From NCBI RefSeq assembly GCF_900217795.1, contig NZ_OBMQ01000018.1:17931-81930 (forward strand): a stretch of 64,000 nt of DNA, read 5' to 3'. Under the pieces are notes generated by a model that saw only the letters and a list, made by a program, of their open reading frames with translations, did no database searches and was not told where the DNA came from. Below are positions 27,144-36,049 of the stretch, piece after piece. This DNA is from Ureibacillus xyleni (GTDB lineage: Bacteria > Bacillota > Bacilli > Bacillales_A > Planococcaceae). Each line of letters starts with the position of its first letter. Positions within the stretch are counted from its first letter, which is position 1. Both the position numbers and the translations under genes were made by a program.

Positions 27144-28532
27144 TTAATGCACCCCTTTCCCAATACTTAAGTTCGCCACTTCCATAAAAATCTCTGATAG
27201 GGAAGGGTGGGGTTGGATCATTTCCGCCATTTCAAAGGCAGTTCCCTCAAGGTGCATAAAAGCAGAACCTTGGCTTATTAATTCTGTTACATTCGGACCT
27301 ATCATGCACATACCCAATATTTCTCCATATTTCGGATCCGTAAATAGTTTGACAAAGCCATCTGTTTTACCTAATGTTTGCGCTTTTCCGATTCCTTGGA
27401 ACGAATATTTAAACACGTTATAATCGATGTTTTGGTTTTTTAAGTCTTGTTCCGAGTAGCCGACACTTGCAATCTGTAAATTGGTATAAATACAGCGTGG
27501 GATGATGCTATAATCCATCTTTTTTGGCTTACCCAGGATGTTTTCAATACAATTTAAGCCTTCTGCACTCGCCACATGGGCAAGTTGATAACCACCAATC
27601 ACGTCGCCAATCGCATAGATAGTATCGATATTTGTTTGTAAGTGGTCGTTTACTTTTAAGAACGGGCCATTTTGCTCTATATTTACGTTTTGTGTAGCAG
27701 ATAGATTTGGAGTTCTACCTACTGCGACAAGTAACTCTTCCGTTTCGAGCACTTGTTGTTTGGTGCCATTTTCCTCGATTGTTAAAGAGGTTGTAGCGCC
27801 ATTGTTTTCTACTTTTTTCAGTAGTGCGTTCGTTAAAATCTTGATTCCGCTTTTTTTCAGATGTTTTTGAAGTAATTTGGAAGTTTCCGGGTCTTCCATT
27901 GGGATAATTCGGTCACTATATTCCACAATCGTTACGTTTGAGCCGAAACTGTTAAATGCATTGGCCAATTCAACACCAATCACACCACCCCCAACAATCA
28001 CAAGGGAAGATGGGATTTGTGTGAGTTCAAAAATGGTATCGGTAGTGTGATACGGAACATTTTCTAATCCTTCAATCTTAGGAATGGAAGGTTTACTGCC
28101 GGTTGCCACAATGATATGTTTTGTGGAGATGGAATTTACTGTATCAGCTTGTTGGATTTCAACTTCAGTAGGGGTTTTAATTGTCCCGAATCCATTGAAG
28201 ACATCTACTTTTTTTGCCTTAAGTAAGGAGCTGATTCCCCCTCTTAAATTGTTCAGGACGTTGTTTTTAAAGCCAACTAAGCCGTCTAGTGATAACTCCA
28301 CATGTTTTACGAAAATTCCTCTTGATTCACTATGTTTCATGTCTTCAAGGAGTTCTGCGTTTTTTAAATACGTTTTAGAAGGGATACAGCCTTTATTTAG
28401 GCATGTCCCTCCTAAATGGTCCGCTTCAATTAGTGCCACTTTTAGACCTTCACTAGCAGCCCGCAACGCAGCCACATAGCCACCCGGTCCGCCACCAATA
28501 ATGGTTACATCATAAGTCGTCAATCTTTTCAC
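27144..28532 (-). CDS. Dihydrolipoyl dehydrogenase (E3)
   Basis: 462 residues. FAD site IIGGGPGGYVAALRA (about 11-25), redox disulfide GGTCLNKGCIPSK (about 41-53), NAD site VIVGGGVIGVELA (about 173-185) and C-terminal HPSLSE with the catalytic His. Reoxidises dihydrolipoamide of the E2 encoded just upstream. The start may be GTG 28532 or TTG 28523; AAAGGGGTG fits the latter slightly better. No lipoyl domain is fused. Confidence 0.93.
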   Translation of the reverse strand: MKRLTTYDVTIIGGGPGGYVAALRAASEGLKVALIEADHLGGTCLNKGCIPSKTYLKNAELLEDMKHSESRGIFVKHVELSLDGLVGFKNNVLNNLRGGISSLLKAKKVDVFNGFGTIKTPTEVEIQQADTVNSISTKHIIVATGSKPSIPKIEGLENVPYHTTDTIFELTQIPSSLVIVGGGVIGVELANAFNSFGSNVTIVEYSDRIIPMEDPETSKLLQKHLKKSGIKILTNALLKKVENNGATTSLTIEENGTKQQVLETEELLVAVGRTPNLSATQNVNIEQNGPFLKVNDHLQTNIDTIYAIGDVIGGYQLAHVASAEGLNCIENILGKPKKMDYSIIPRCIYTNLQIASVGYSEQDLKNQNIDYNVFKYSFQGIGKAQTLGKTDGFVKLFTDPKYGEILGMCMIGPNVTELISQGSAFMHLEGTAFEMAEMIQPHPSLSEIFMEVANLSIGKGVH

Positions 28533-28536
28533 CCCT

Positions 28537-29823
28537 TTAAACTAACATTTTCATTGGATTCTCGAGGTAATCTTTTAAATCCGTTAAGAATTGTGCTGCT
28601 GGTGCTCCGTCAATGATGCGGTGGTCAAAAGATAGAGACAGTTGCATCGTTGGGTCAATCGCAATCTCGCCATGTTTCACAACCGGTTTCTCAACAATTC
28701 GACCAACGCCTAAAATGGCGGATTGCGGTTGATTAATAATTGGGTTAAATGTATCCACTGCATACATTCCTAAATTACTAATCGTAAACGTGCCTTGTTC
28801 GAAATACTCTGGATGTAGTTTGCCGCTTTTAATATTCGAGACTAGTTGTTTACTAGAGTTCACAATGCCTGATAGCCCAATTTTGTCGGCATTCTTTATC
28901 ACTGGAACAACTAGCCCTTCGTCTAAAGCGACCGCAAATCCAACATTCACATCTTCATATTGGTAAATTTCATCCTTTTGTAAGGAGATGTTTAACGATT
29001 TATTTTTTGATAATGTATGCGCAACCGCTTTAATCATCAAATCATTATAGGAAAGGCGATGACCTGTTTCTTTTTCAATGATTGGGATTAACTGTTTGCG
29101 TAAAGCCACACATTCGGACATATTGATTTCTACGCTTAACGTCACGTGTGGGGCAGTATAATAACTTTCCGCCATTCGTTCTGCGATCACTTTTCGCATG
29201 CCTTTTAAAGGTGTTTTTGTCACGTTTGATTGTGTTTCTTCTTTTACAATTGTTGGTACTTGTGTAGAAGCAAGCACATCTTGTTTTGTGATTTTGCCAT
29301 TGTGCCCTGTGCCCGTGATTTCGTTTGGTGAAACGTGTAAATCTTCTGCCATTTTCTTCGCTAACGGTGTAATAGAAGATGATTGTTGTTTTAAATAGTC
29401 CTCTACATCTTTACGTTGGATACGATTGTTCGGTCCTGTTCCTTGAATGGAGGAGAGGGAAATCTTGTTTTCCTTCGCTAATTTATTAGCAGCTGGCGTT
29501 TTTCTTGGCTTAGCATCATTTTCTAGTACTACTTGTGGTGCTGGTGCTTCACTTACCGCCGTGCTAGAGATTTCAACAGGTTCGTTTTCATCCCCCATGT
29601 AAGCGATTACTTCGTGTACATTAACGGTTGTGCCAGGTTCGAATAATGTTTTTAGTAAATAACCTGTTGTTTCTGCTTCTACTTCAAGGACAATTTTATC
29701 GGTTTGAATTTCCGCAATTGGGTCACCCTCTTCAATTAAGTCGCCCTCGTTTGCCATCCAACTAACAATAATTCCTTCTTCCATCGTTGCGCCTAATTTT
29801 GGCATCAGTACTTCTGTCGCCAT
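28537..29823 (-). CDS. Dihydrolipoyl acyltransferase (E2) with tandem E1/E3-binding domains
   Basis: 428 residues: one lipoyl domain (1-76, lipoyl-Lys in IQTDKIVLEVEA), two consecutive peripheral-subunit-binding domains (about 112-145, PAANKLAKENKISLSSI, and about 152-186, ITPLAKKMAEDLHVSPNEI), then the acyltransferase core (about 200-428) with DHRIIDG catalytic His/Asp. It passes the acyl group from E1 to CoA. Two binding domains are unusual; most E2s have one. The gap to E3 is only 4 nt. Confidence 0.92.
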   Translation of the reverse strand: MATEVLMPKLGATMEEGIIVSWMANEGDLIEEGDPIAEIQTDKIVLEVEAETTGYLLKTLFEPGTTVNVHEVIAYMGDENEPVEISSTAVSEAPAPQVVLENDAKPRKTPAANKLAKENKISLSSIQGTGPNNRIQRKDVEDYLKQQSSSITPLAKKMAEDLHVSPNEITGTGHNGKITKQDVLASTQVPTIVKEETQSNVTKTPLKGMRKVIAERMAESYYTAPHVTLSVEINMSECVALRKQLIPIIEKETGHRLSYNDLMIKAVAHTLSKNKSLNISLQKDEIYQYEDVNVGFAVALDEGLVVPVIKNADKIGLSGIVNSSKQLVSNIKSGKLHPEYFEQGTFTISNLGMYAVDTFNPIINQPQSAILGVGRIVEKPVVKHGEIAIDPTMQLSLSFDHRIIDGAPAAQFLTDLKDYLENPMKMLV

Positions 29824-29836
29824 TATTTTTCACCTC

Positions 29837-30817
29837 TCATCGATTTAAGAGTTCTAAACATTTTTGGTAAATGTCGTGTACTTGAGGGATTGCCGCTTTC
29901 TCAAGTTCTGGGTTATAAGGAATTGGTGCTTCTGCGCCACCTAATCGTAAAATTGGGGCATCTAAATAATCAAACGCATCACTTTCTGCGATTAAGCTCA
30001 CGATTTCCGTACCAAATCCATTACGTTTTACCGCTTCGTATGCGACTAACACTCTACCAGTCTTTTTAACAGATTGTAAGATTGCTTTTTCATCGAGTGG
30101 CACTAATGTACGTGGATCAATCACTTCCACATCAATCCCTTCAGCTGCTAATTGTTCTGCTGCTTCAAGGGCTCTATTTACCATTAAGCCTGTCGCGATA
30201 ATTGTGACATCTTTTCCTTCACGCTTAATATCTGCGACACCTAATGGAATTTCGTATAGTTCTTCGGGTACTTCGCTTTTTACGTTATAAAGCATTTTGT
30301 GTTCATAAAACATTACTGGGTTATCGTCTTTAATGGCTGCAGCTAATAACCCTTTCGCATCATAAGCGTTCGAAGGTTGAACTACTTTTAATCCAGGAAT
30401 ATGCGTCATCCATGCTTCTAAACTTTGTGAGTGTTGAGCCGCAAAGCCAGCGCCTGAGCCACTTGGTAAACGGACGACCATTGGCACTTTCGCTTTTCCA
30501 CCAAACATATAACGCATTTTCGCTGCTTGGTTAACGATGTTGTCCATCGCGATCACAACAAAATCAGAAAACTGGATTTCTAAAATTGGGCGCATCCCTG
30601 TCATGGCAGAACCAACAGCACAGCCACTGATTGCCGCTTCTGAAATGGGGGTAATGCGAACGCGTTCAGGGCCAAATTCATCGATCATCCCGCTTGTTAC
30701 ACCAAATGCACCGCCATAAACGCCGATATCTTCTCCTAAAATGTATACGTCTTCATCTTCACGCATCATTTGCGACATAGATTCTCTTACTGCTTCTGAA
30801 TAACTAATTTCTCTCAT
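29837..30817 (-). CDS. TPP-dependent dehydrogenase E1 beta subunit
   Basis: 326 residues, transketolase-like pyrimidine domain plus C-terminal domain, as in acetoin, pyruvate and branched-chain E1 beta chains. Segments [13 protein letters not shown] (about 29-41), [18 protein letters not shown] (about 83-100) and [13 protein letters not shown] near the end are typical of the acetoin/pyruvate group. Works as alpha2beta2 with the gene immediately upstream (15-nt gap). Confidence 0.92.
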   Translation of the reverse strand: MREISYSEAVRESMSQMMREDEDVYILGEDIGVYGGAFGVTSGMIDEFGPERVRITPISEAAISGCAVGSAMTGMRPILEIQFSDFVVIAMDNIVNQAAKMRYMFGGKAKVPMVVRLPSGSGAGFAAQHSQSLEAWMTHIPGLKVVQPSNAYDAKGLLAAAIKDDNPVMFYEHKMLYNVKSEVPEELYEIPLGVADIKREGKDVTIIATGLMVNRALEAAEQLAAEGIDVEVIDPRTLVPLDEKAILQSVKKTGRVLVAYEAVKRNGFGTEIVSLIAESDAFDYLDAPILRLGGAEAPIPYNPELEKAAIPQVHDIYQKCLELLNR

Positions 30818-30832
30818 TTGCCTTCTTCCTTT

Positions 30833-31840
30833 CTAGACATAAATATCTGTCATTAATGTATCTAAACTTGGGCTTTCGCTGCTTTCCGCAAATTCCACCG
30901 CGTCTTGAATTTGTTTGATTGCTTTTTCATTTAGCTCGGCAAAGTCATCTTCTGTGATGATGCCATTTTCAAGTAAAACCGTTTTAAAGCGTTCAATTGG
31001 ATCGTTTGATTTTTTCCACTCTTTTTCTTCTTCGCGCGTACGATATTTACGGGCATCACTTCGAGAATGACCTTCCCAACGATACGTGTTGGCCTCAATC
31101 AATGTTGGCCCATTGTTGTGACGAGCACGCTCTACTGCTGCAGTCGTTGCTTTAATGACTTCTAAAATATCGTTGCCATCGATTGTTTCACTTGGAATAC
31201 CATAGCTAGCTCCACGAACGGCAATGGATTCAATATTTGTCATCTCTTTAATAGAGCCTGACATACCGTAGAGATTGTTTTCACAGAAGAATACAATTGG
31301 TAAATTCCAAACAGATGCGAGGTTAAGAGATTCATGGAATGCGCCTTCATTTGTCGCACCATCTCCAAAGAAACAAAGAACCACATAGCCTAACTTTTTC
31401 ATTTGGGATGTTAGTGCTGCACCTGTGCCTAATGGTAGACCAGCTGCCACAATCCCATTTGCCCCAAGATTACCAACTTCCATATCGGCAATATGCATAC
31501 TGCCACCTTTTCCTTTACAGTAGCCCGTTACTTTCCCTAAAAGTTCAGCGACCATTTTATTAACGTCTGTACCTTTTGCAATACTGTGTCCGTGGCCACG
31601 GTGTGTACTTGTGATTTTGTCTTCCTTCGTTAGTGGGAAACACGCTCCAACTGCTGTTGCTTCTTGGCCGATGCAAAGATGCATGGTGCCGTGTATTTTA
31701 CCTTGTTGATATAGTTGCTTTAAGTTTTCTTCAAATTTTCGAATAAGAATCATGTCATACATCATTTTTGTAAGATCATGTTTTTCTAGATTTAATTCGT
31801 TGATTAATTGGTTGGATACACCTTTTAATTGATTTGACAT
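30833..31840 (-). CDS. TPP-dependent dehydrogenase E1 alpha subunit (acetoin dehydrogenase-like)
   Basis: 335 residues. TPP motif GDGATNEGAFHESLNLA...N (about 162-190), GKGGSMHI loop, and the HRGHGHSIAKG segment. E1 decarboxylates or cleaves its substrate on TPP and acylates E2. The combination with SDR, ALDH and a divergent sigma-54 activator recalls aco (acetoin cleavage) more than housekeeping pdh, but substrate specificity cannot be read. First gene after a sigma-54 promoter. GGAGG ribosome site. Confidence 0.9.
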   Translation of the reverse strand: MSNQLKGVSNQLINELNLEKHDLTKMMYDMILIRKFEENLKQLYQQGKIHGTMHLCIGQEATAVGACFPLTKEDKITSTHRGHGHSIAKGTDVNKMVAELLGKVTGYCKGKGGSMHIADMEVGNLGANGIVAAGLPLGTGAALTSQMKKLGYVVLCFFGDGATNEGAFHESLNLASVWNLPIVFFCENNLYGMSGSIKEMTNIESIAVRGASYGIPSETIDGNDILEVIKATTAAVERARHNNGPTLIEANTYRWEGHSRSDARKYRTREEEKEWKKSNDPIERFKTVLLENGIITEDDFAELNEKAIKQIQDAVEFAESSESPSLDTLMTDIYV

Positions 31841-31878
31841 ACTCTAGACCTCCTTAAAAATCTGTTCATCCTATATAA

Positions 31879-31896
31879 AGCAAAAACCATGCCAAC
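31879..31896 (-). promoter_or_regulatory. Sigma-54 promoter of the E1/E2/E3 operon (P1)
   Basis: Minus strand TTGGCATGGTTTTTGCTT: GG (31893-31892) and GC (31881-31880) are 12 positions apart, as required for -24/-12. About 40 nt upstream of E1 alpha. Confidence 0.88.
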
Positions 31897-31961
31897 TTTT
31901 ATTGCTTAAAAAATTGCAATATTTTCGCGTTTTATATAAAAAAATGATGTATTATTTAAAT

Positions 31962-31983
31962 AATGATGTTGTATTACATCATT
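31962..31983. promoter_or_regulatory. Candidate enhancer (UAS) for sigma-54 activator
   Basis: AATGATGT (31962-31969) - TGTATT - ACATCATT (31976-31983), a perfect 8-bp dyad about 70-90 nt upstream of P1 and just before the activator gene. A half-site AATGATGT also lies at 31943-31950. The same ACATCAT/ATGATGT core recurs upstream of P2. Confidence 0.7.
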
Positions 31984-32003
31984 TTCGATAAGGGGGGTAT
32001 ACA

Positions 32004-33644
32004 ATGTTTGTCGAACAAGTGAAGTTAATCGGAGTTGTAGAGTGGGACAAGGAAAAAGAACGAACAAGATGTAATCAAACTGCAGAGGAATACAGCGATT
32101 TACTTGATGAAATTAAGAATCACATCAATCAGGGGTATTATTATTTTTGTTTCATAAATGCATCAATCGAAGTCAATGTCATCATTTCACAAGAAAACCC
32201 TAACCATTACACGATTTTCATCTTACCAATTGATAATAGTTTAAAAGAAGAATTTGCAGAAGAATTAGAAGAAGTGATTAATTCATCTTTTGATGGGATT
32301 GTTATTGCGGATGCGGAAGGGATCATTTTATACCAAAATCCTGCTTATGAACGGATTACGGGACTTTCAACGGAATTTTGTATAGGTAAAAGTTTACAAG
32401 AATTAGTGGATATCGGGGTCATTGACATTTCTGCTTCTTTAAAAGCCATTAAAGAAAAACGCTCTGTCACAATAAGTCAGAAAATTGAGACTGGTAGGAA
32501 TGTTCTAGTTACTGCAGTGCCAATCACCAATAAACAAGGGGAAATCACAAAAATCGTGAATAATGTCCGTGATTTAACGCAATTGAGTAAACTTGAAGTT
32601 GAAATTCATGAATTAGAAATTGAAAACAAAAAAATTAGTGAAGAGTTACAACAATTAAAACAAAATAAAGATCCAAAATACTCAATCATTGCCCATTCCT
32701 CTCAAATGAAAGAGGTCTTAGATAGGGCACTGAGAATTGCACAAATTGATTCAGGTGTACTCATCCAAGGTCCTTCAGGGGTAGGGAAAGAAAAGATTTT
32801 AGATTTAATTCATCGATATAGCATTCGTAAAGACGGTCCACTTATTAAAATTAATTGTGGCGCAATCCCAGAGTCTTTATTAGAGTCAGAATTATTTGGA
32901 TATGAGTCTGGTTCCTTTACGGGTGCTGTTAAAAGTGGGAAAGCCGGCCTCTTTGAAGTGGCGGATAAAGGAACGATTTTTTTAGATGAAATCGGGGAAA
33001 TGCCGCTGCAATTACAAGTAAAGTTACTACGAATACTTCAAGAAAGAGAAGTAGTTCGAATCGGTGGGAAAAAGCCAATTCAAGTAGATGTTCGGGTTGT
33101 GGCCGCAACGAATAAAAATTTACTTGAAATGATTGAAAACGGTACATTTAGAGAGGATTTATATTATCGCTTAAATATTGTACCGATTGAAATTCCGCCA
33201 CTAGAACAACGAAAAGATGATATCATTCCGTTAATTTACCACTTTATCCATGGTTTAAATGTAAAATACGGGTTAAATAAAAGCTTTTCTCGAGAAGTAT
33301 TAGATCGTTTTGTTAATTATAATTGGCCTGGAAATGTAAGGGAACTACAAAACATAGTAGAACGAGTTGTACTAATGAGCCGAAGTTCGGTCGTTACGAT
33401 TGAAGACTTACATAAAGAGCTTAATATGAGTAATATCCCATTGGTTAGTGATACGAAAGAGGTTTCGAATGTTCAAACTTCCTTGAAGGAACAAGTAGAA
33501 TCGTTTGAAGAAGAGCTAATCCGGGATGTGATTAAAAATTACCCTAGTATTCGAAAAGCTGCGGTTGCTTTAAAAATTGATCAATCGACGTTAGTAAGGA
33601 AATTGCAAAAGTATAATATTGAAGGGACAGAAAAAGCGAAATAA
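32004..33644 (+). CDS. Sigma-54-dependent activator with PAS domain
   Basis: 546 residues: N-terminal region of unknown type (1-80), PAS sensor (about 90-195, NSSFDGIVIADAEGIILYQN), coiled linker, AAA+ domain (about 225-460) with Walker A GPSGVGKE, sigma-54-contact loop GSFTGA (variant of GAFTGA), Walker B GTIFLDEIGE and R-finger region, and a C-terminal Fis-type HTH (SIRKAAVALKIDQSTLVRKL). Divergent from P1, so it most likely activates that operon. GGGGGG ribosome site. The PAS ligand is unknown. Confidence 0.93.
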   Translation: MFVEQVKLIGVVEWDKEKERTRCNQTAEEYSDLLDEIKNHINQGYYYFCFINASIEVNVIISQENPNHYTIFILPIDNSLKEEFAEELEEVINSSFDGIVIADAEGIILYQNPAYERITGLSTEFCIGKSLQELVDIGVIDISASLKAIKEKRSVTISQKIETGRNVLVTAVPITNKQGEITKIVNNVRDLTQLSKLEVEIHELEIENKKISEELQQLKQNKDPKYSIIAHSSQMKEVLDRALRIAQIDSGVLIQGPSGVGKEKILDLIHRYSIRKDGPLIKINCGAIPESLLESELFGYESGSFTGAVKSGKAGLFEVADKGTIFLDEIGEMPLQLQVKLLRILQEREVVRIGGKKPIQVDVRVVAATNKNLLEMIENGTFREDLYYRLNIVPIEIPPLEQRKDDIIPLIYHFIHGLNVKYGLNKSFSREVLDRFVNYNWPGNVRELQNIVERVVLMSRSSVVTIEDLHKELNMSNIPLVSDTKEVSNVQTSLKEQVESFEEELIRDVIKNYPSIRKAAVALKIDQSTLVRKLQKYNIEGTEKAK

Positions 33645-33686
33645 AAAAGGGGCAGAAGCAACTGAATGCTTCTGCCTTTTATTTAT
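33642..33686. terminator. Bidirectional terminator between activator and TRAP operon
   Basis: GGCAGAAGCA (33651-33660) / TGCTTCTGCC (33667-33676), flanked by A6 on the left and CTTTTATTTAT on the right; serves two convergent units. Confidence 0.85.
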
Positions 33687-34146
33687 AAATAGGGGGTTGG
33701 AAAAGCTCTAATGTGATATTGTCGGGGTCTAAAAAGTAACACGTGTAGCCGCCTTTATTGCGACCTTCTTGAATCGAAACGGGGCTCGATTTAAACGTCA
33801 CCCCATGTTCTTTTAAAAATTCATAGGTCGTATGGATATCATCCGTTACGAGTGCTAAGTGAGCTGCACCGATATTCTTTGTTTGAACTTCCAATTTTTC
33901 ACTTTTCGGACGATAATATTGGTTTAATTCTAATAAATGACCGGAAACACCAACGATAGGGTCATCCTTAATTTTTAACATCACTGCCTCTAAATCCGCA
34001 TCTTCATAGCCAACAAATTTGCGTGTATATTCATTCGATTGCCTTTGTCTATGAACGATCTCAAAGTTTAATAGCTCTGTATAAAATTTAACCGATTTTT
34101 CGATATCGCTTACTGTAAAAGCTGTATGCCAGTGTCCAGTTATCAA
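33679..34146 (-). CDS. VOC-superfamily protein (glyoxalase/dioxygenase-like)
   Basis: About 155 residues from TTG 34146, which has GAGGAG at a good distance; a GTG at 34155 abuts the ribosome site. Paired beta-alpha-beta-beta-beta repeats of the vicinal oxygen chelate fold: metal-ligand-like HWHTAFTVSD at the start, HLLEL near 85, AAHLALV (about 107) and TLELFQPP at the end, giving possible His/Glu ligands. Members are epimerases, lyases or ring-cleavage dioxygenases. Last gene of the TRAP operon, so it probably acts on an intermediate of the imported compound. Confidence 0.8.
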   Translation of the reverse strand: MITGHWHTAFTVSDIEKSVKFYTELLNFEIVHRQRQSNEYTRKFVGYEDADLEAVMLKIKDDPIVGVSGHLLELNQYYRPKSEKLEVQTKNIGAAHLALVTDDIHTTYEFLKEHGVTFKSSPVSIQEGRNKGGYTCYFLDPDNITLELFQPPIYK

Positions 34147-34162
34147 TGGATTCACTCCTCTA

Positions 34163-35452
34163 TTATTTCGCTAATAATTCAGGTAAGAACAGTGTAATCT
34201 CAGGTACATATGTGATAATGCCTAGTAGGATTAACAATGCGATTAACATCGGCGTTAAGTATTTAAATGTGGATTCAAATTTTACATTGGCTACTTTGGC
34301 ACCGATAAATAGGTTTAATCCTAATGGCGGTGTTAATAATCCAATCGTTAAGTTGAAACATACAACCATACCGAAATGTAATGGGTCAATACCTAATGGA
34401 ATGACGATTGGTAAAAGGATTGGAATGAAAATTAAAATTGCGGCAACTGTTTCAATGAACATCCCTACAACGAGTAAGAACAAGTTAATTAACAGTAAAA
34501 CCATGATTGGGCTCGTTGTGAGTTCAGAAATGGAATTCGCAACAAATTGCGGAATTTGTTCAAGTGTTAACACTCGTCCAAAGAACGTAGCTGTTCCAAC
34601 GAAAATCATTACGGTACCAGATGTAATCGTTGTTCGTAAAAATACATCCATTAAATCACTGAATTTTAATTCTTTATAGATAAATAAACTTACAATTAAG
34701 CTGTACACTACGGCAAGTACTGCTGCTTCTGTTGGTGTCACAATCCCACCGTAAATCCCACCTAAAATAATCACGGGAGTTAATAAAGCAAACTTTGCTT
34801 CATTCAGTGCTTTCCAGAAGCTTTTCTTGTCTTCTGCAGATTGAACGTCTACAATGCCTTCTTTTTTACAAACAATGTAGTTAATAATGATTAACGTCAC
34901 GGCAATTAATAACCCTGGGACAATCCCAGCGATAAACATGTCACTAATGGATACGCCAGCCATAATTCCGTAGAAAATGAACACAAGACTTGGTGGAATG
35001 ATTGGTCCTAAAGCTCCTGCACTCGCAGATAAGGCAGCTGCGTATGGCGCTTTGTATCCGCCTTTAAGCATGTGAGGAATCATAATCCCACCGATACTCG
35101 CCACGGTTGCAGCACCTGAACCAGAGATGGCTGCGAAAATTAAACTTGCAAGGATCGTGATTAATCCTAAACTGCCTGTCCAAGATCCAACTAACGATCT
35201 AAAGAAATCAATTAATCTCTTTGAAATCCCACCCGTACTCATTAATTCACCGGCTAGAATAAAGAATGGAACGGCTAGTAAGGCAAATGAGTCATTCGAT
35301 GTGAACGTAGCTTGGATAAGAAAGGAGACAGGTATAGTTCCTTCAATTAAGACAACTGTTAATGCGGCGATTGCTAGGGAAATGGCAATCGGAACGTTGA
35401 TAATCAAACAAACGACAAAAACTAAAGTTAATATTAATAGAGTACTGCCCAC
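34163..35452 (-). CDS. TRAP transporter large permease subunit (DctM type)
   Basis: 429 residues, about 11-12 membrane helices, ion-transporter superfamily. Characteristic SGSGAATVASIGGIMIP (about 111-127) and PIIPPSLVFIFYG (about 151-163) substrate/Na+ site segments. Starts GTG with a one-base overlap with dctQ (TAGTG). Couples sodium influx to uptake of an organic acid delivered by DctP. Confidence 0.93.
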   Translation of the reverse strand: MGSTLLILTLVFVVCLIINVPIAISLAIAALTVVLIEGTIPVSFLIQATFTSNDSFALLAVPFFILAGELMSTGGISKRLIDFFRSLVGSWTGSLGLITILASLIFAAISGSGAATVASIGGIMIPHMLKGGYKAPYAAALSASAGALGPIIPPSLVFIFYGIMAGVSISDMFIAGIVPGLLIAVTLIIINYIVCKKEGIVDVQSAEDKKSFWKALNEAKFALLTPVIILGGIYGGIVTPTEAAVLAVVYSLIVSLFIYKELKFSDLMDVFLRTTITSGTVMIFVGTATFFGRVLTLEQIPQFVANSISELTTSPIMVLLLINLFLLVVGMFIETVAAILIFIPILLPIVIPLGIDPLHFGMVVCFNLTIGLLTPPLGLNLFIGAKVANVKFESTFKYLTPMLIALLILLGIITYVPEITLFLPELLAK

Positions 35453-35934
35453 TATGCCTCACCTTCTTTTCTACTAGCAAGTGTTTGATAAATTTCCACA
35501 ACAACTACACGAATGGCCATTAAAAGATAACCAAGGGGAATCCCCATATAAATAAGGCCCATCGGTAATTTTAAAGCTGCTGAATTTGTATTTTGACTCC
35601 ATAAATCAAATGAATATTGAAAACCTAAATACGCAATATAAAGACTGAATAATAACCAGACAACACTACCAATAAGGTTAATATATGGGCGAATTTTTAA
35701 CGGGATTAGCCCATTTAAAGCTTCTACTCGAATATGTGCCTTAGAAATCACCGCATAACTTGCACTTATAAATACAAACCAAACAAATAAATATCTTGCT
35801 AATTCTTCTGCCCAAACTAATGAAGAATTAAAAACATATCTCCAAATAACCCCTGCAAACATAACTACAGTCATTACTATGAGAATGGCAAAACATGCGT
35901 AAGCTTCTATCGGTCGTTTTGTGATTTTTGCCAT
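35452..35934 (-). CDS. TRAP transporter small permease subunit (DctQ type)
   Basis: 160 residues, four membrane helices (about 11-33, 46-62, 85-105, 122-145), with the DctQ-type WAEELARYLFVWFVFI segment (about 41-56). Partners DctM in the membrane complex. Separated from dctP by 115 nt that include a strong hairpin, suggesting lower expression of the membrane subunits than of the binding protein. Confidence 0.92.
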   Translation of the reverse strand: MAKITKRPIEAYACFAILIVMTVVMFAGVIWRYVFNSSLVWAEELARYLFVWFVFISASYAVISKAHIRVEALNGLIPLKIRPYINLIGSVVWLLFSLYIAYLGFQYSFDLWSQNTNSAALKLPMGLIYMGIPLGYLLMAIRVVVVEIYQTLASRKEGEA

Positions 35935-35979
35935 AGAAAATACCTCCTAGGGGATGTGGCGTGATGTAAGATTGATTGG

Positions 35980-36024
35980 GAAAAACAACAGGAAACGATT
36001 TTAAAAATCGTCCCTGCTGCTCCA
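35980..36024 (-). terminator. Intra-operon hairpin between dctP and dctQ
   Basis: Minus strand CAGCAGGGACGATTTTTAAA then ATCGTTTCCTGTTGTTTTTCCC: a stem of about 15 bp with one mismatch and a T5 tract, located between dctP and dctQM. Likely a partial terminator or mRNA 3' end that raises dctP relative to dctQM. Confidence 0.72.
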
Positions 36025-36049
36025 CATTAAGTTAGCTCAAAAACTAGTA

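Noticed and set aside
34146..34679. 177-codon plus-strand frame opposite dctM
   Set aside because: Lies fully within a clear membrane-protein gene; composition is that of an antisense shadow.
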